Positions 46,114-58,350 of a stretch of DNA of 64,000 nucleotides are shown one piece after another. The translations under genes and the position numbers were made by a program. The notes beneath the pieces are model-generated. The model ran no database searches and was not told where the DNA came from. It saw only the letters and a list, made by a program, of their open reading frames with translations. Source of the DNA: Cladorrhinum sp. PSN259 (lineage: Eukaryota; Ascomycota; Sordariomycetes; Sordariales; Podosporaceae); assembly GCA_033725935.1 (NCBI GenBank), contig MU867100.1, positions 124,001-188,000 on the forward strand. Reading direction: 5' to 3'. Position 1 is the first letter of the stretch, and each line of letters starts with the position of its first letter.

Positions 46114-47328
46114 ATGGCTGAACCAATGGGGCTTTCGACCGACGATATTGTTTTTGGGCCGGCCTCCGAAGAGCAGCGCCATGTTGCCGTGGCCTTAAGA
46201 GGCGAGGCCTGGGCGCCGCCGATGTCACTAGCTGACTATATCGAGCGCGAAAGCTTTCTTTCCCAGCAGGAGCTTACCTGCGACGCACAGTGCATACTAT
46301 GGGTGGTCTACCTCAAGGGATACCCTCGACAAGTCATTGCCAGTTGCGAAACGACGCGAAAACCAGTTTTGATTTCAGCAGGTGATGGAAGCCCTCCCCG
46401 AGACGGACACGCCTACTCCATTTCCAATGTCTACACAAATCCGACATACCGTCGCATGGGGATGGCCGCGCTTCTCCTGCGTCGCGTTCAAGAGGTAATC
46501 GACAAAGATAGCGATTTCAGTGTCCTTTACAGTGATAGCGGACGCAACTATTACCATAGCCTAGGATGGCCGGCGTTCACGAGTAGGCAAGCGAACCTCC
46601 TCCTCCTCCCACGGCCACGTACGCCAACTTCACCATGGGCTGGGGTTGGGCCAAATTCGGAACCGAGCTCGCCCGCTTCCTCCTCTTCCTCCTACTCGTC
46701 CTCTCCCAGCACAAATTTCATGCCTAGCCAGCCGGGACTCACACTTCCTCTCAACCAGTCCAACTTACCACGACTGTGTGAGGTTGATGAAATGTATTTC
46801 AGGGCATGCTTTGCTTCTCTAACGGAGACTCGAGACCACAAAATTCATGCCGCTTTCCTGCCCAACAGGGCTCAGATCGACTGGCAACTTGCAAGATCCG
46901 GTTTCGACGCCGAAAAGCTGGTTGGGAAGACAAATCCCATCAAGGGCGCCATAACGACCAGCGGCCGGGCTTGGATAACATGGGCGCATGACTGGCGCGA
47001 GAAACGTCTCCGGGTCTTGCGTATCTCTCTGGCCCTTGAGGGGACGAGTTCGGAATGGCAACGTGTAGAGGATGCGCGGGCGCTGTTGGAAGCCGCCCTT
47101 GCTGAGGCGAGAGAGTGGGGCTTCTCAAAGGTTGTGGTGTGGAATCCGGATAGTGAAGTTACTCTTGGATGCAAGAGTGTTGGGAACAAACATCCCGACG
47201 AAGTCAAGGTTGTGTTTGATGAAAAGATCGACGGCAGTTTGCCGAGTTTGAGATGGAGAGAAGCGAGACTTGATCGGCCTAGAAAACGGATTGAGTGGGA
47301 GGAAAACCAGGGTTTCTGTTTGTGTTGA
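46114..47328 (+). CDS. lyc1: LYC1-type GNAT N-acetyltransferase
   Basis: Single exon, 404 residues. The ATG at 46114 (AAACATGGC) was chosen; the frame continues upstream without an ATG that fits better. The acetyl-CoA binding motif A is Y-R-R-M-G-M-A-A-L-L-L near 112-122, following the strand S-I-S-N-V-Y-T-N-P. Y-Y-H-S-L-G-W near 146-152 is typical of the fold. A Ser/Pro-rich insert of about 40 residues separates this from a C-terminal domain shared by fungal LYC1 proteins. In Yarrowia, LYC1 is a lysine N6-acetyltransferase in lysine breakdown. Whether this protein uses lysine is inferred from family type. No targeting signal is seen, so it is probably cytosolic. Confidence 0.82.
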   Translation: MAEPMGLSTDDIVFGPASEEQRHVAVALRGEAWAPPMSLADYIERESFLSQQELTCDAQCILWVVYLKGYPRQVIASCETTRKPVLISAGDGSPPRDGHAYSISNVYTNPTYRRMGMAALLLRRVQEVIDKDSDFSVLYSDSGRNYYHSLGWPAFTSRQANLLLLPRPRTPTSPWAGVGPNSEPSSPASSSSSYSSSPSTNFMPSQPGLTLPLNQSNLPRLCEVDEMYFRACFASLTETRDHKIHAAFLPNRAQIDWQLARSGFDAEKLVGKTNPIKGAITTSGRAWITWAHDWREKRLRVLRISLALEGTSSEWQRVEDARALLEAALAEAREWGFSKVVVWNPDSEVTLGCKSVGNKHPDEVKVVFDEKIDGSLPSLRWREARLDRPRKRIEWEENQGFCLC

Positions 47329-48212
47329 GAAAGTTGGTTGTGCCGAGGCGAATGATGTGATGTGGCCGTTTCGTCTCTTGGATGCCAGAATGGGCTCATT
47401 CAACATGAATGAGAATTAACGCGCGAATGACTCGGAGTTGGAAGTATGCTTTTTTCGGGGTTGCTTTCGAGACGGAAATACGATGTCCAGAATGTCGATT
47501 TCTATGGGACTGCCTGTTTGCTGGTTCGCTTATTTGTTTCTTAAAGACTGCATTCACTACTGTACTCGGTATTTGCATCCGTATCAAGGAGTCTCGTAAA
47601 ATAAAACAAGAAAAATGAGGTCTTGAATTCTCTCTCCATTTTCGACTGGAAAGGCTCTGCTTGAGGTGTGCTTGAGATTGTGAAAGGCACGTCGATTGGA
47701 CACTTCTTGGCCCGAGCTTACCTTGCGAGCAGATAAATTAAGTGATAACGACAGCATCAGAGTTCGTTGAGGAGTGTGGTATTCCTTATAGAAGTAGAAG
47801 TGGAAATTTTGTATGTTGACTCGATGTGGGTTCCACGGTTCCAAACAACCCGAATGGAACACTAGGTTTGCGGGGAGCAGCGGGATCTGTCAAACTCAAT
47901 TCCCGGCACTTCGGCTGATGTCTTGACACCGCACCCCAGGGTGTGTGGGAATCTGTCGCGGTTTTAGTGGCTTGGCCTGAACAGCCCTTTTGCTGCATCG
48001 GCTCAATCGAAATCACGACGTTGCTTTTTTGGTGGAAAACGGCCCAGCACTCCCAAACTCACCAACCGCCACCAACCGCCACCAACCCACCCGGCCCTAG
48101 CAATGTTTATCCAACGACATTGCTGAACGACCAACTAGAGGCGCCGATGGAAGCCCCCTAGAAAGATACACCAACCCTCCCAAGTTCTCCTGAACCCATC
48201 TCCCCAGATATA
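47329..48212. other. phosphodiesterase gene upstream region
   Basis: About 880 bp between two same-strand genes. A 10-bp direct repeat (ACCAACCGCC, 2.6 copies) lies at 48061-48087, about 130 bp before the next ATG. No gene supported. Confidence 0.6.
48061..48087. repeat. 10-bp direct repeat ACCAACCGCC
   Basis: Two full copies and a partial third, in the presumed 5' leader or promoter of the phosphodiesterase gene. Confidence 0.85.
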
Positions 48213-50693
48213 ATGTCCCTCCGCCCCTTGAATACCACAAACGCTGCGGCTGCGGGCGGCCAAGGCCGGCCCAGAGAACAAACCCTCCTATCGCCATCCG
48301 AATACGATGCCGATGCCTTGTCAATCCGGTCTGACCAAGATACCGATAGTGACGATGATGAGAGACAGATGCGAGCCCGCAATAGCCGCGAGCTAAGGGC
48401 ACACGATCGCCTTGTCTTGATGGAGGAGGAGGAGCTCGACCAGCTTGTTACCGAAACTCGAAAGAGAAAGGAACGAGAACGCAGAGGCTCCGGGCTTCCC
48501 TTGCCGATACCGAATCCACTGAATCTCTTCTCCCGCCGCTTGAGCGATGCGTCGCGATCGAGGTCGGCAAGTCCTTCTGTTAACTCAGGCGAATCTTCGC
48601 GTGATGCCGTGTCAGAAAAGCGATCAAAGAGGAGAGCGAGGAGGAAAACGAAGAAGGATAGGTTGTTGGCGGATGCTCGACATGGCGAGGATGGTGAGCT
48701 GATGTACGAGATGGAAGAAGGGGGAATGAAGGACGGCAGTGACACAGGAGAAAGCAGTGACCGAGATGACAGCGACGAGGTTGATCGTAAAACCCTCCTA
48801 CATATGGCTGACATCAAGGCAAAAAGACGCCGGGTATGTTGTCGTTGGGCTTTACTATACGCTCTGGTTGCTGTCGGGTTCGCAATCTTGGTCCTGGTTG
48901 CTTGGAAGCTTTCGATCGACAAGCGGACTGTTCGTCATGCCCAAAAGCTGGTCAGCAATGGCACAGCAATGTTTGCACCAACTACACTTATAATCAGCCT
49001 TGATGGTTTCCGGGCCGACTTTCTCAATAGAGGGCTTACACCGAGGCTCAGCGCCTTTATCAAGGAAGGTGTCTCGCCCCTGTACATGCTGCCCTCATTT
49101 CCTAGCGTCACCTTCCCGAACCATTATACGCTTGCTACAGGACTTTACCCGGAAGCGCATGGGATAGTGGGAAACACCTTCTGGGATCCTGCGTTGCAGG
49201 AAGACTTTTACTATACGGACCCCAAGAAGAGCTTAGACCCAAAATGGTGGAAGGGAGAACCATTTTGGGTTACTGCTCAGAAGCAGGGACTGAAGACTGC
49301 CATACATATGTGGCCGGGAAGTGAAGCACACATTCTCGATACAGAGCCCACCTATGTCGATAAGTACAATGGCAACGAGAAGCTACCAAAGAAAGTTGAC
49401 AGGATTCTTGAGTTTCTCGATATGCCGGATACCGAGCGTCCTCAGATCATTGCGGCATATGTGCCAAATGTCGATGCTATTGGGCATAAGTTTGGCCCTA
49501 ACAGCACCGAAATACGAACCACCATCAGCAAGGTCGACAATATGCTAGATGGCATCTTCAAGGGGCTGGAAGAGCGTCATCTGACAAGTATTGTTAATGT
49601 AATTGTGGTGTCTGATCATGGTATGGCTACCACAGATATCTCACGGCTGGTACAGCTCGAGGATCTGGTGGATATCAGCAAGGTTGAACATACTGATGGC
49701 TGGCCTTTGGTTGGACTGAGGCCTAAAAATCCCGATGACCTTGAGGCTATCTACAATAAGGTGGTCGAGAAAACCAAAGGAAACCCGAATCTCGAAGTGT
49801 ACCTTCGGGACGTCGATATGCCCGAGAGATATCATTTCTCAAAGAGTGATCGCATCGCTCCGCTTTGGATCGTTCCCAAGGCTGGCTGGGCCCTTGTTAA
49901 GATGGATGAGATGAACTTGAAGGAAGCACAAGTAAAGGGAACTGTTTATCAGCCGCTTGGCTTGCACGGATATGACCATGAACATCCTCTAATGCGTGCC
50001 ATCTTTGTCGGTATGTTCATGGAAACTGTTAGTTGTTTCCTTGCAAAAGAACAATTTTGCTAACTGTCACCTCCAGCCCGTGGCCCTGCTTTCCCCCATC
50101 AACCGAACAGCGAGGTTGATGTGTTTCGTAAGCTAATCCTGATCTTCGCTGCAAGCTGTGGTTCTGAGCTGACAAGGGTAGAAAACATCAATGTGTACAA
50201 TATGCTGTGTGATTCAGTAGGAATCACTCCTGCCTCTAACAATGGAACTCTTCGACTTCCTCTCAAGCCGGTAGGGTTGCACAGCGACGATCACCTGGAA
50301 ACCCCCGCGGACCCTGCTGAGCATTCGTTGATCTCATCCGCCTCCTCGTCCGCCTTATTTTCATCCACCAAGGCTTTGGCACCCAGCAAGTCAGTTATGG
50401 TAAACCCTGTGACAGCCGCTGCCTCAGCCACGCCGACAGTTACCGTTACCAAAACCGTCGATAAATCTGTCGGAGTTGACCATCCGACCCCACAACCCAC
50501 TCAAAGCCCGTCATCCGATGAAGGAGGCAGTGACGACGGTGGTAAGTCGGGTGTCGACAAAGTTGGAGACTCGGTTAAGAATTTCTGGGAATGGTTTACA
50601 GGTAAGGTTGGGAGCTGGTGGGACAAGGTTACGACAACAGAACCGGGTGATGGTGACGATCCCCCGGGTGAGGGTGACAATTTCTCAGGCTAG
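48213..50693 (+). CDS. type II membrane nucleotide pyrophosphatase/phosphodiesterase (ENPP family)
   Basis: Three exons, 48213-50010, 50077-50127 and 50182-50693, give 786 residues. Introns are 66 nt (GTATGT, GCTAAC, CTCCAG) and 54 nt (GTAAGC, GCTGAC, GGTAG). The N-terminal 210 residues are charged and cytosolic. One signal-anchor helix lies at about 212-233, so the catalytic domain faces the ER or vacuole lumen or the outside. Metal and catalytic residues are all present: D264 in S-L-D-G-F-R-A-D-F, nucleophile T300 in P-S-V-T-F-P-N-H-Y, D421 and H425 in N-V-D-A-I-G-H, D468-H469 in S-D-H-G-M, and H585 in L-H-G-Y-D. Yeast Npp1/Npp2 of this family hydrolyse extracellular nucleotides and are induced by phosphate starvation. 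The tail after the domain is Ser/Thr-rich and ends with a Trp-rich F-W-E-W-F segment and acidic repeats. Confidence 0.93.
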
Positions 50694-52504
50694 TGTTGAT
50701 TGTTTCACCGAAATCTCCTGTTATTAATATTCGGCATTGGGTTTGGATTACGGAGTACTGCATTGTTGGGATCGGACAAGTTACGTGTCTGCGTGTGGTC
50801 TTTGAAATACCTGTTCTTCCTATAAACTTTCCTCATTTGGAGTCTGGAGGTGTCAAGATGTCAGTTTCTCTCGCTGGGAGCTGATGTGCCCTCATCTGAC
50901 TCTTTCCCTTTTTATTTGATTGGTTTTCATTTTTATTTCTGGTGGCTACACGGTTACTCATAGAGATCAGGAGGCAGCTCTTGGTGTTGCAGGCACAGTA
51001 CTTGTATGTAGGAGCATTCCATATTAATCCCTCGGATTTGGTTCCCGTTGTGTACGTGTTGCGCAGTCATGCTTCATTATCGCCCGCGGGTTCCAACAAT
51101 GCAACATGCCGCTAGTAGCAAACAAAGGAAACAAACGCGGTTCTGCGCAAGCGCTGAATCTTCGAATACCAGCATGAACTGCATTGTTTTGAATGAATGT
51201 TACTCCCTAGCTCCCGCCCTGCCGAACAATGTCCGTGTCTAGATCGGTACGGATTAAGTATACCCCTCTAGGCAAACAGCGACACCCTTCTGACATCTGA
51301 TGGACCGTCAAAACCTTGAAAAATGCACCTCTGCAACCAGGGACCCACGGGGGCGGGCTGAAAGAGCTGCAGCTGCATCTTGGACATTCTCAGCCCATGG
51401 CCTGGCAGAGTGATGGGCCGACAGTACACCAATCATACAGATATGTAGCAGTCAATCATGGCCCCCGCTCTCTGTCTTGCAAGGACATGGGTTGTCCGGA
51501 GAGTGGGGTGGGTAACGCGTAAAGTGGAAAGCGTGCTGGCAAAAGCGTGACGGAGCGCGCCCCGGCGTCTTTCCAGAAGTAAGAAAGAAGAGACGGACGG
51601 GAAAGCTTGGGCCCGATTGCGTCGCCGAGACTTTTTGTCGTCACTCCAGTCACTAATTTAGATACCTGCCGTAATTGTAACTGCAACTCTCAAATTCGGA
51701 AAGCCCAAAACGCCAGGCAGTGGAGGCTGACAGAGCGTGAATCGCACTCAATCATTCAGCACTCAAAGCAGACCCGGCCGACACACTCTCAGTCAGCCAC
51801 TTATCACTCATCACTCATCAATCGGTTGGGTCAGCGTGGCTCCTTGGGTTTTTTGGGGTCAAGCTTCTTGTTGTCGCACCAACTGCAAATCGCACAACCG
51901 GCGGGATTATCTGTCGCCATTTCTGGTAATCGCTTCTTCAATCTCGAGTCCTTTCTATTTCTTATCTGGCACCTCGAGTTGACCTGCCAGAAAATAAAGG
52001 GTGCAGCAGCGTGGGAAACGTGCAAAGGAAAAAAAAAGATCCAATACCAAGACACCAAGAAACGCGACAGCCCCAGGTCGCGCTGTAGAAGGTACTTTGC
52101 TTCTGAGTCCCACTCCCTCCCTTGTGCGCCACCGTCTTGGTTGGTCTTGCAGAGCTGCAGGCCGTAAAGCCTCGTTCGCACTTTGCTTGCGAAACAACTG
52201 CGACGATCTCCACCAATCCCTCACATCATCCGGGCAACAAACATAGTTGTGCTGAACCTACCTCCGCAGGCCACCGCCGTGCCACATCTCGCCTTGGCCA
52301 GGATACCGACCCCTCCACATTCTGTCAAACATCACCCTAGAAAACCTAGGCACACCGTTCACTTGCGGTCGGCAAGGCGCCCCGACTGTGCATGCGGCTA
52401 CCCTCTGGCTGCCTTTCCGTCTCTCAGGCCAGGCTCTGCCCCTGCTGCCACTGCCTCTGCAACCCAGACACAGACACAGTTCCAGTTGCAGGCGGGCATA
52501 GGCA
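50694..52504. other. intergenic region upstream of the SNF2 gene
   Basis: About 1.8 kb without a supported gene. The last 600 bp holds TCACTCATCACTCATCA-type repeats near 51805 and CA-rich sequence, and probably includes the SNF2 gene leader. Confidence 0.55.
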
Positions 52505-55500
52505 ATGGCCTCAAGTAGGACCGGTACTGCAGGCTCATCCAGCCTTTTCTCCCGCAGCGACAAAGCCGCCCTCATCGAGCAGCTCTCTGACGATTTAATC
52601 ACCGAAAACGCAATTCTTCAGTCGTTGCAAGATATCCCAGAGTCTGTCTCTGTTAGGGAGGAGAAAGCGGCTGTGAAGCTTAAAATCATCGACATCCGGC
52701 GCAAAATTGCTGAAGCACGCGGGAAACCGAAACCTGGTATGTTTGCCTGAACCCAAAGCGCCATATGCCCCTCAGTTGGAGATAACGTAACTGACCATGT
52801 GCCCTGCACAAACCAGTTGCCGGTAGAACCGTAAAGATGGAAGGTATGCAAAATCATCCACCATACCCTTCAAAATAGCAGCGTATAGCTTCCAGGCATC
52901 CGCACACGCCTCCACACAACAAAACATCTGTCCGTTACCAAAAAAGCTAACTCATGGCGACAGGCAATCAGCAAGAATTCGATTGGTATATGCCCTCAAA
53001 CATCTCTACTCCGATTAGCTCCAGTTCTGGAGATGGGCTATCACAACCCTCGAATAATGCTGGTTCACGGAAGCGCTCATTCGGAACCTCGCAACTCGGA
53101 ACTGACCCGTTTGCCCTGTCGGCAAACAAGTCAAGGAGGGCTTCTCCAAACCCGGGTTTTGGCACATCAGTTCTCGATGATGAGGTTATTGACCTCACTG
53201 GGTGAGTACCACACAGAAACTGATCGTTACTCGTTGTCAAGATTAACTTGACCCTTGCTAACCCATGGATAAGAGATGATGAACTGTGGCGAGACCAGCT
53301 ACTGCGCCAAAAGACCGAGATGGACCGCTTTGCTAGAAACAAGGCGGACGTGGATCGAGACGCTGCATTCGCGAGACAAATGACTGGTTTACCTCCGGCT
53401 TCATTTTCGAATCATCTTGCATCGGGTCCAGCGCGATCCAACGCCTTCCATCGGATACTGAACAACGAAATCCCGAGCAGTCGGAGGGCCAACCAGGTTC
53501 CAAACAGCATGTCTCAGAACAACACCCAGCAAGGCTTCGGCTCGACCTTGGCGGCGAGGTCTCAGGTTTCTGTCCACACTGGACAGAATTCGAGCACACC
53601 ACCTGGCAGTTTCCATGCACCAAGCACCAAGCAAGAGCCGGAGAGGAATAGGTACAAGATTCCGGGGGCATTCCAAGATTCCGATAGCGAGCTGGAAGAC
53701 GCATTTTCGCCCACCGACTTCCTCTTTCCACATGCTGCACAACCCTCACAGCCTTCGTTCCCCTTGCAACCTCTTCCTCGAATTAACCCTCCGACTTTCT
53801 CTGACCCACAGTCATCTTCGAATTCTTTCTTTGGTACGAACAACACAGCCCTGCAACTTCCAGGCTTCCCCACCATGGACATAGCGAGGCAGAATTCATT
53901 ATCAAGACAAGGGTCCCCCTTTAGTACTGCATCGTTGAGTTCTTTGGCACCATTTATGGATATGCCTGGGAGCTTTAATCAGTACTCCTCTACTCTCTAT
54001 AACCGTGACCGACCAGGTTTACTGAACAATGGAGCTTACTTCGCTCCGACAGCAAACTCAAGCCTGTCTGCGACTATCAATCGCGTCAACAACTATGATT
54101 TCAACTCCCTGATGGATGCCGACGGAAATGCTCTCAGCAGTCGTCTCGTCGATTTCCTTGACGACTATGTTCATGACCCCCGAAAGACCGAGGAGGAGAT
54201 TCAGCAGCTGTTGTCCAATATTCGTCCCGACATGGAGATCCCGGAGGAAGAACGTGGCCAAACTCCGGAGGCTATGAGATATCCACTCTACACCCATCAA
54301 CAACTGGCTTTGAAGTGGATGACAGGTATGGAGGACAACTTAAAAGGCGGCATTCTGGCAGACGATATGGGCCTGGGCAAGACAATTTCAACTCTGGCTT
54401 TGATGGTTTCGCGCCCGTCTACGAACCCCAGCATCAAGGCATGTTCGGATTTACCCATCTTGAGTTGCGAGTATGCTAACATTTCCTCAGACGAATTTGA
54501 TCATCGGCCCTGTCGCACTTATCAAACAGTGGGAATCTGAGGTGAAGAAGAAGCTAAAGGCGTCTCATAAGATGAGCGTCTACCTTCTCCATCAAAAGAG
54601 AAAAATGTCCTTTGCTGATATCAGGAAATATGATGTCGTTCTCACCACATATGGTTCAATTGCCGCCGAGTGGAAGAGGTATTCGAAGCACGTCGAGGAA
54701 CGGATAGAGTCGCCACAGTACCGACCAGACGCAGATTTAGAACTTGCCAAGAAGTGTCCTATCCTTCACCCTAAGAGCGTTTTTTATCGCATCATCCTTG
54801 ACGAAGCTCAGTGCATCAAGAACAAGGAGACACAGGGTTCCAAAGGTGTCTCGGCCATCCTGGCGACTTACAGGTGGTGCCTCACAGGTACGCCGATGAT
54901 GAACAGTGTGTCAGAACTGTTCCCCTTGATTCGGTTCCTTAGGATCAAGCCTTATTGTGAAGTGAAGGAATTCCAGCGGGTATGTCTTCCTCTTTTGGAA
55001 ATTTGACAGATTTTGTTGCTGACGGATAGTCACAGGCCTTCAAGAACCTATCGGCCCGCAATGGGGCAACAGACTTTTCCAGAAACCAAGCCATGACTCA
55101 GCTTCGAGTTACGCTGAAAGCCATTATGCTCAGGCGCATGAAGAACTCGGAGATCGATGGCAAGCCCATTATTAGCTTGCCCCCAAAGACTGAGAACTCA
55201 GAGATGGTGGTCTTTTCAGATGACGAGAAGCAGTTCTACAATGACCTCGAAACGAGGTCTCAAGTCATCTTTAACAAGTACCTTCGCACAGGAACCGTCG
55301 GGAAGAACTATTCAAACATTCTCGTTCTCCTTTTACGTCTCCGCCAGGCATGTTGCCATCCTCACTTGATTGATTTTGAGTGTGTCGGTTCCTCCGAGGC
55401 TGACGATGGAATGATCGACCGAGCCAAGGGTATGAATGCAGCAGTGGTAGAGCGGATAAAGACTATTGAGGCATGGGAGTGCCCTATATGCTACGACGCA

Positions 55501-56646
55501 GTAGAGGATCCTGTTTTGATGCTACCCTGCGGTCACGACACTTGCTCAGAGTGTTTTACCTCGCTCACAGATAAACATGCGAGGGAAGCGCTTGCCTCGG
55601 GCAATGAAACTGGCAACGTCAAGTGCCCACAGTGCCGTGGTTTGGTCAAATCCGGTGATACCATCAAGTACAAAACTTTCCAGAGGGTTCACATGCCTGA
55701 AACTATCAAGGAGGAAGAGAAGGTAGAGGAAGAACTCCCAGAGATATCTGACTGGACCGATTCCTCTGACGACGAGGATGAAGGGGAGTCTGATAACGAG
55801 TCGGTTGGAAGCCTTACAGACTTTGTCGTTCCTGATGACTTGGACGAATTGGACGAAGAAGAGAGAGTCGAGGCCGAGCTCGCGGCGGAGGCTCGGGCAA
55901 AAAAGGTGAAGCAGGCTAAGGAGGCAAGAAAAGCCAAGGATGAGGCGAGACAGGTGGCCAGAAAGATGAAATCGGAGGAAAAGCGATCGAAAGCCAAGGC
56001 CAAGCTTGAGCCAGTTAACCCTGGGCAGCTGAGGACTCTTCGACAGGAGGCTGGCAGCAACAAGGAGGCACGTCGTCGGTACATGCACTATCTGAAAAAT
56101 AACTGGGAGGATTCGGCCAAGGTGACAAAGGTCTTGGATTTGTTGAAAGAGATCCAGGAGACGGGTGAAAAAACCATCATCTTTTCTCAGTGGACATCTC
56201 TCTTGGATTTGATTGAGTGTCAGATCAAGGAGAAGCTCGGCATTCGCTACTCCCGCTACACGGGGGACATGAGTTGCAACAGACGTAACGAGTCTGTAGT
56301 AGAGTTTGTCGAAAACCCCGCTAACAAGGTCATGCTTGTGTCTCTGAAGGCCGGCAACGCCGGTCTCAACTTGACTGTTGCTTCGCGCATCATCATATGC
56401 GACCCGTTCTGGAATCCATTCATCGAAATGCAAGCCATCGATCGAGCCCACCGCATTGGACAGCAGCGTGAGGTCCAGGTTCACCGCATAATCATCGAAG
56501 GGACAGTCGAGGACCGCATTCTCCAGCTACAGGAGAGCAAGCGGCGTCTTGTTGAGGCAGCCCTTGATGAAGGCGAGAGCAAGAATCTTGGTCGTCTGAG
56601 CGAGCGGGAGCTTGCGTCACTTTTTGGGGTTACTGCTCGTTATTGA
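52505..56646 (+). CDS. uls1: SNF2-family ATPase with RING finger (Uls1/Ris1 class)
   Basis: Six exons: 52505-52736, 52817-52843, 52964-53201, 53274-54438, 54491-54979 and 55036-56646, giving 1253 residues. Order: a short helical N terminus; a SUMO-interacting type V-I-D-L-T at 161-165 after acidic residues; a long disordered region; the SNF2 ATPase with G-L-G-K-T at 532-536 and D-E-A-Q at 658-661; a C3HC4 RING at about 866-917 (C-P-I-C through C-P-Q-C); a charged coil; then the helicase C domain (F-S-Q-W-T-S-L and H-R-I-G-Q). Yeast Uls1 binds SUMO conjugates and displaces SUMO-modified chromatin proteins. HLTF/Rad5 types are alternatives, but no HIRAN domain is seen. Exon 2 is 27 nt and intron 4 has a GC donor. 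The intron 5 acceptor could lie 6 nt earlier. Confidence 0.9.
52817..52843 (+). other. 27-nt microexon in the SNF2 gene
   Basis: TTGCCGG to ATGGAAG lies between ACCAG and GTATGC, in phase with both neighbours (G|TT ... G|GC). It adds V-A-G-R-T-V-K-M-E. Skipping it keeps the frame, so two isoforms are possible. Confidence 0.75.
54439..54490 (+). other. GC-AG intron in the SNF2 gene
   Basis: The 52-nt intron starts AAG|GCATGT, has a TGCTAACA branch site and ends CTCAG. It is the join that gives S-I-K-T-N-L-I-I-G-P-V-A-L-I-K-Q-W, the continuous motif Ia region of the SNF2 domain. Confidence 0.82.
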
Positions 56647-57810
56647 TCCTGGATGCGTCACTTCCACCCTTCCAGGCCTATCAACGTCCACATGGGGTAC
56701 AAGACACATCCAAATATGTCTGGGTATGCGTGTTGTATGTGCTGACACACATGTACGACTTGACTTTTAACACCTATCGTATATGTTCCCCCCTGCCTCA
56801 ATCCAAGGCTAATTGTTTCCTTCCTTTTATCACGCAACGGCCTTATGGTTTTTCTTCTTCTTTATTCTAGATGTCTACAGCTTGAGGGAAAGCGTTTTGC
56901 CTCACGGCACTAGTAGGCGAGGTGGTGACTATGCAATCAATGAGTTATGGGGACTGGATCAGGCATGATTTCGGAGTGGCAGACAGTAGGGTGGGCTCTT
57001 TTGTTACTCCGATACCTTTATTCTTTCTTATTTCCTCTCTCGTTTGTCAATTAAACGGAGCAAAGATCAGGAATGGAGGGGCAGAGGCTTGGGGAGCGTT
57101 ATAGGGAAAGGGTAGCGGAGGATATATGATTCATTTTAATGATCATATGACACGGCGTTTTTTATAAGGCAGTTGTTAGGATTGCTTGTAACTTTTTGTT
57201 TTCTTTCACTTTTCGTTCTCTTGTATGTTTGTTCCTGTTCTTTCAAGGTAATTTTGTAAGGGTATGAGTGTCTTCGTTTACATTTTCCCCCGTTCTTGCA
57301 AAAGGGCTGGCGCCTGAGGAGGTAGAAGGAGGACAATACTGTGTGGTTTTGTTTGCTTTATTTCCTTTTTCTGAAAGTGTGGACACGGTGATGGTAAATT
57401 ATTGCAATTCTGTTTGTTTGCATTGCTTGGTCAGGTCAAAGAGAAAGAGAGAGATAAATGTGCAACTCGACATGGAGGGTTAGTGAATGCAGAGCAAATA
57501 CATTATACTGTTGCCTTAGTTGGTCTTTTTTTTCTTTTTTCTATTAAGCAGTGTTTGTTTTCGTTATGGACGGAGGGACACCATAAAGGAGATAGGGGGC
57601 ATTACAACGGGTCTCTTTTCTATTGATTTTGCTGATTGTGTCATGTCTATGAAGTACAAGGTTGAAGGGGTCCTACTTGGAACCATTTGCTCTCTATCTT
57701 TCACCTACCGAAAACGTGATGACTTCTTTTTTCTGACATGAGAGGGATTTTATTCTTTTCTGGTGTAAGATGTACAGTACATAAACCACTCAGCTTACGA
57801 GTTTCGCATT

Positions 57811-57825
57811 CCCCCCCCCCCCCCC
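57811..57825. repeat. poly-C tract
   Basis: Fifteen consecutive C. Confidence 0.9.
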
Positions 57826-58102
57826 GGCTGTTTCGGAAGCTGGTGCTGATGATGACGATGATTCGGATGCCGAATATAATGCTGATTTCGGAGAAATTTA
57901 TGTGTATGCTGTGCTGGTTCGGAGGATTACATATGCTGGTGCTTACGATACGTGATTGAGACAATTTTTTTACGTGCCTGTGTGGTGGGGGGTTGGTTCA
58001 GCTTCGGATCTCGGTGTTTCAAATCAGTGATCAACCATGTTGAGTAAATCTATGGTTTTTGGACAAATTCGGCTGATTGATATACTTCAAAGGTTTGGTA
58101 GT

Positions 58103-58350
58103 TGGGGGGGGGGGGGGGGGGGGGGTGGGGGGGGGGTTGTTAATTTGGTTTAAAAATGTTAGGGTGGGGGGGGGGGCTGTTATTATAAGGTAAAAAAATT
58201 TAATAGACCACAAAAAAAAATTTTTGTTTTGTTTANNNNNNNNNNGCTCCTAGGGGGCGGTGGGGCGGGGGGGGGGGGGGGGGGGGGGGGGGGTGGGGCG
58301 GGGGGGTTTTGGGGGGGGTGGGGGGGGGGCGGGGGGGGGGGGGGGGGGGG
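58103..58350. other. assembly gap with G homopolymer flanks
   Basis: G runs at 58103-58136 and 58163-58176, then A/T-rich sequence, ten N at 58236-58245, and a G-rich block to 58350. The sequence around the gap is unreliable. Confidence 0.9.
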
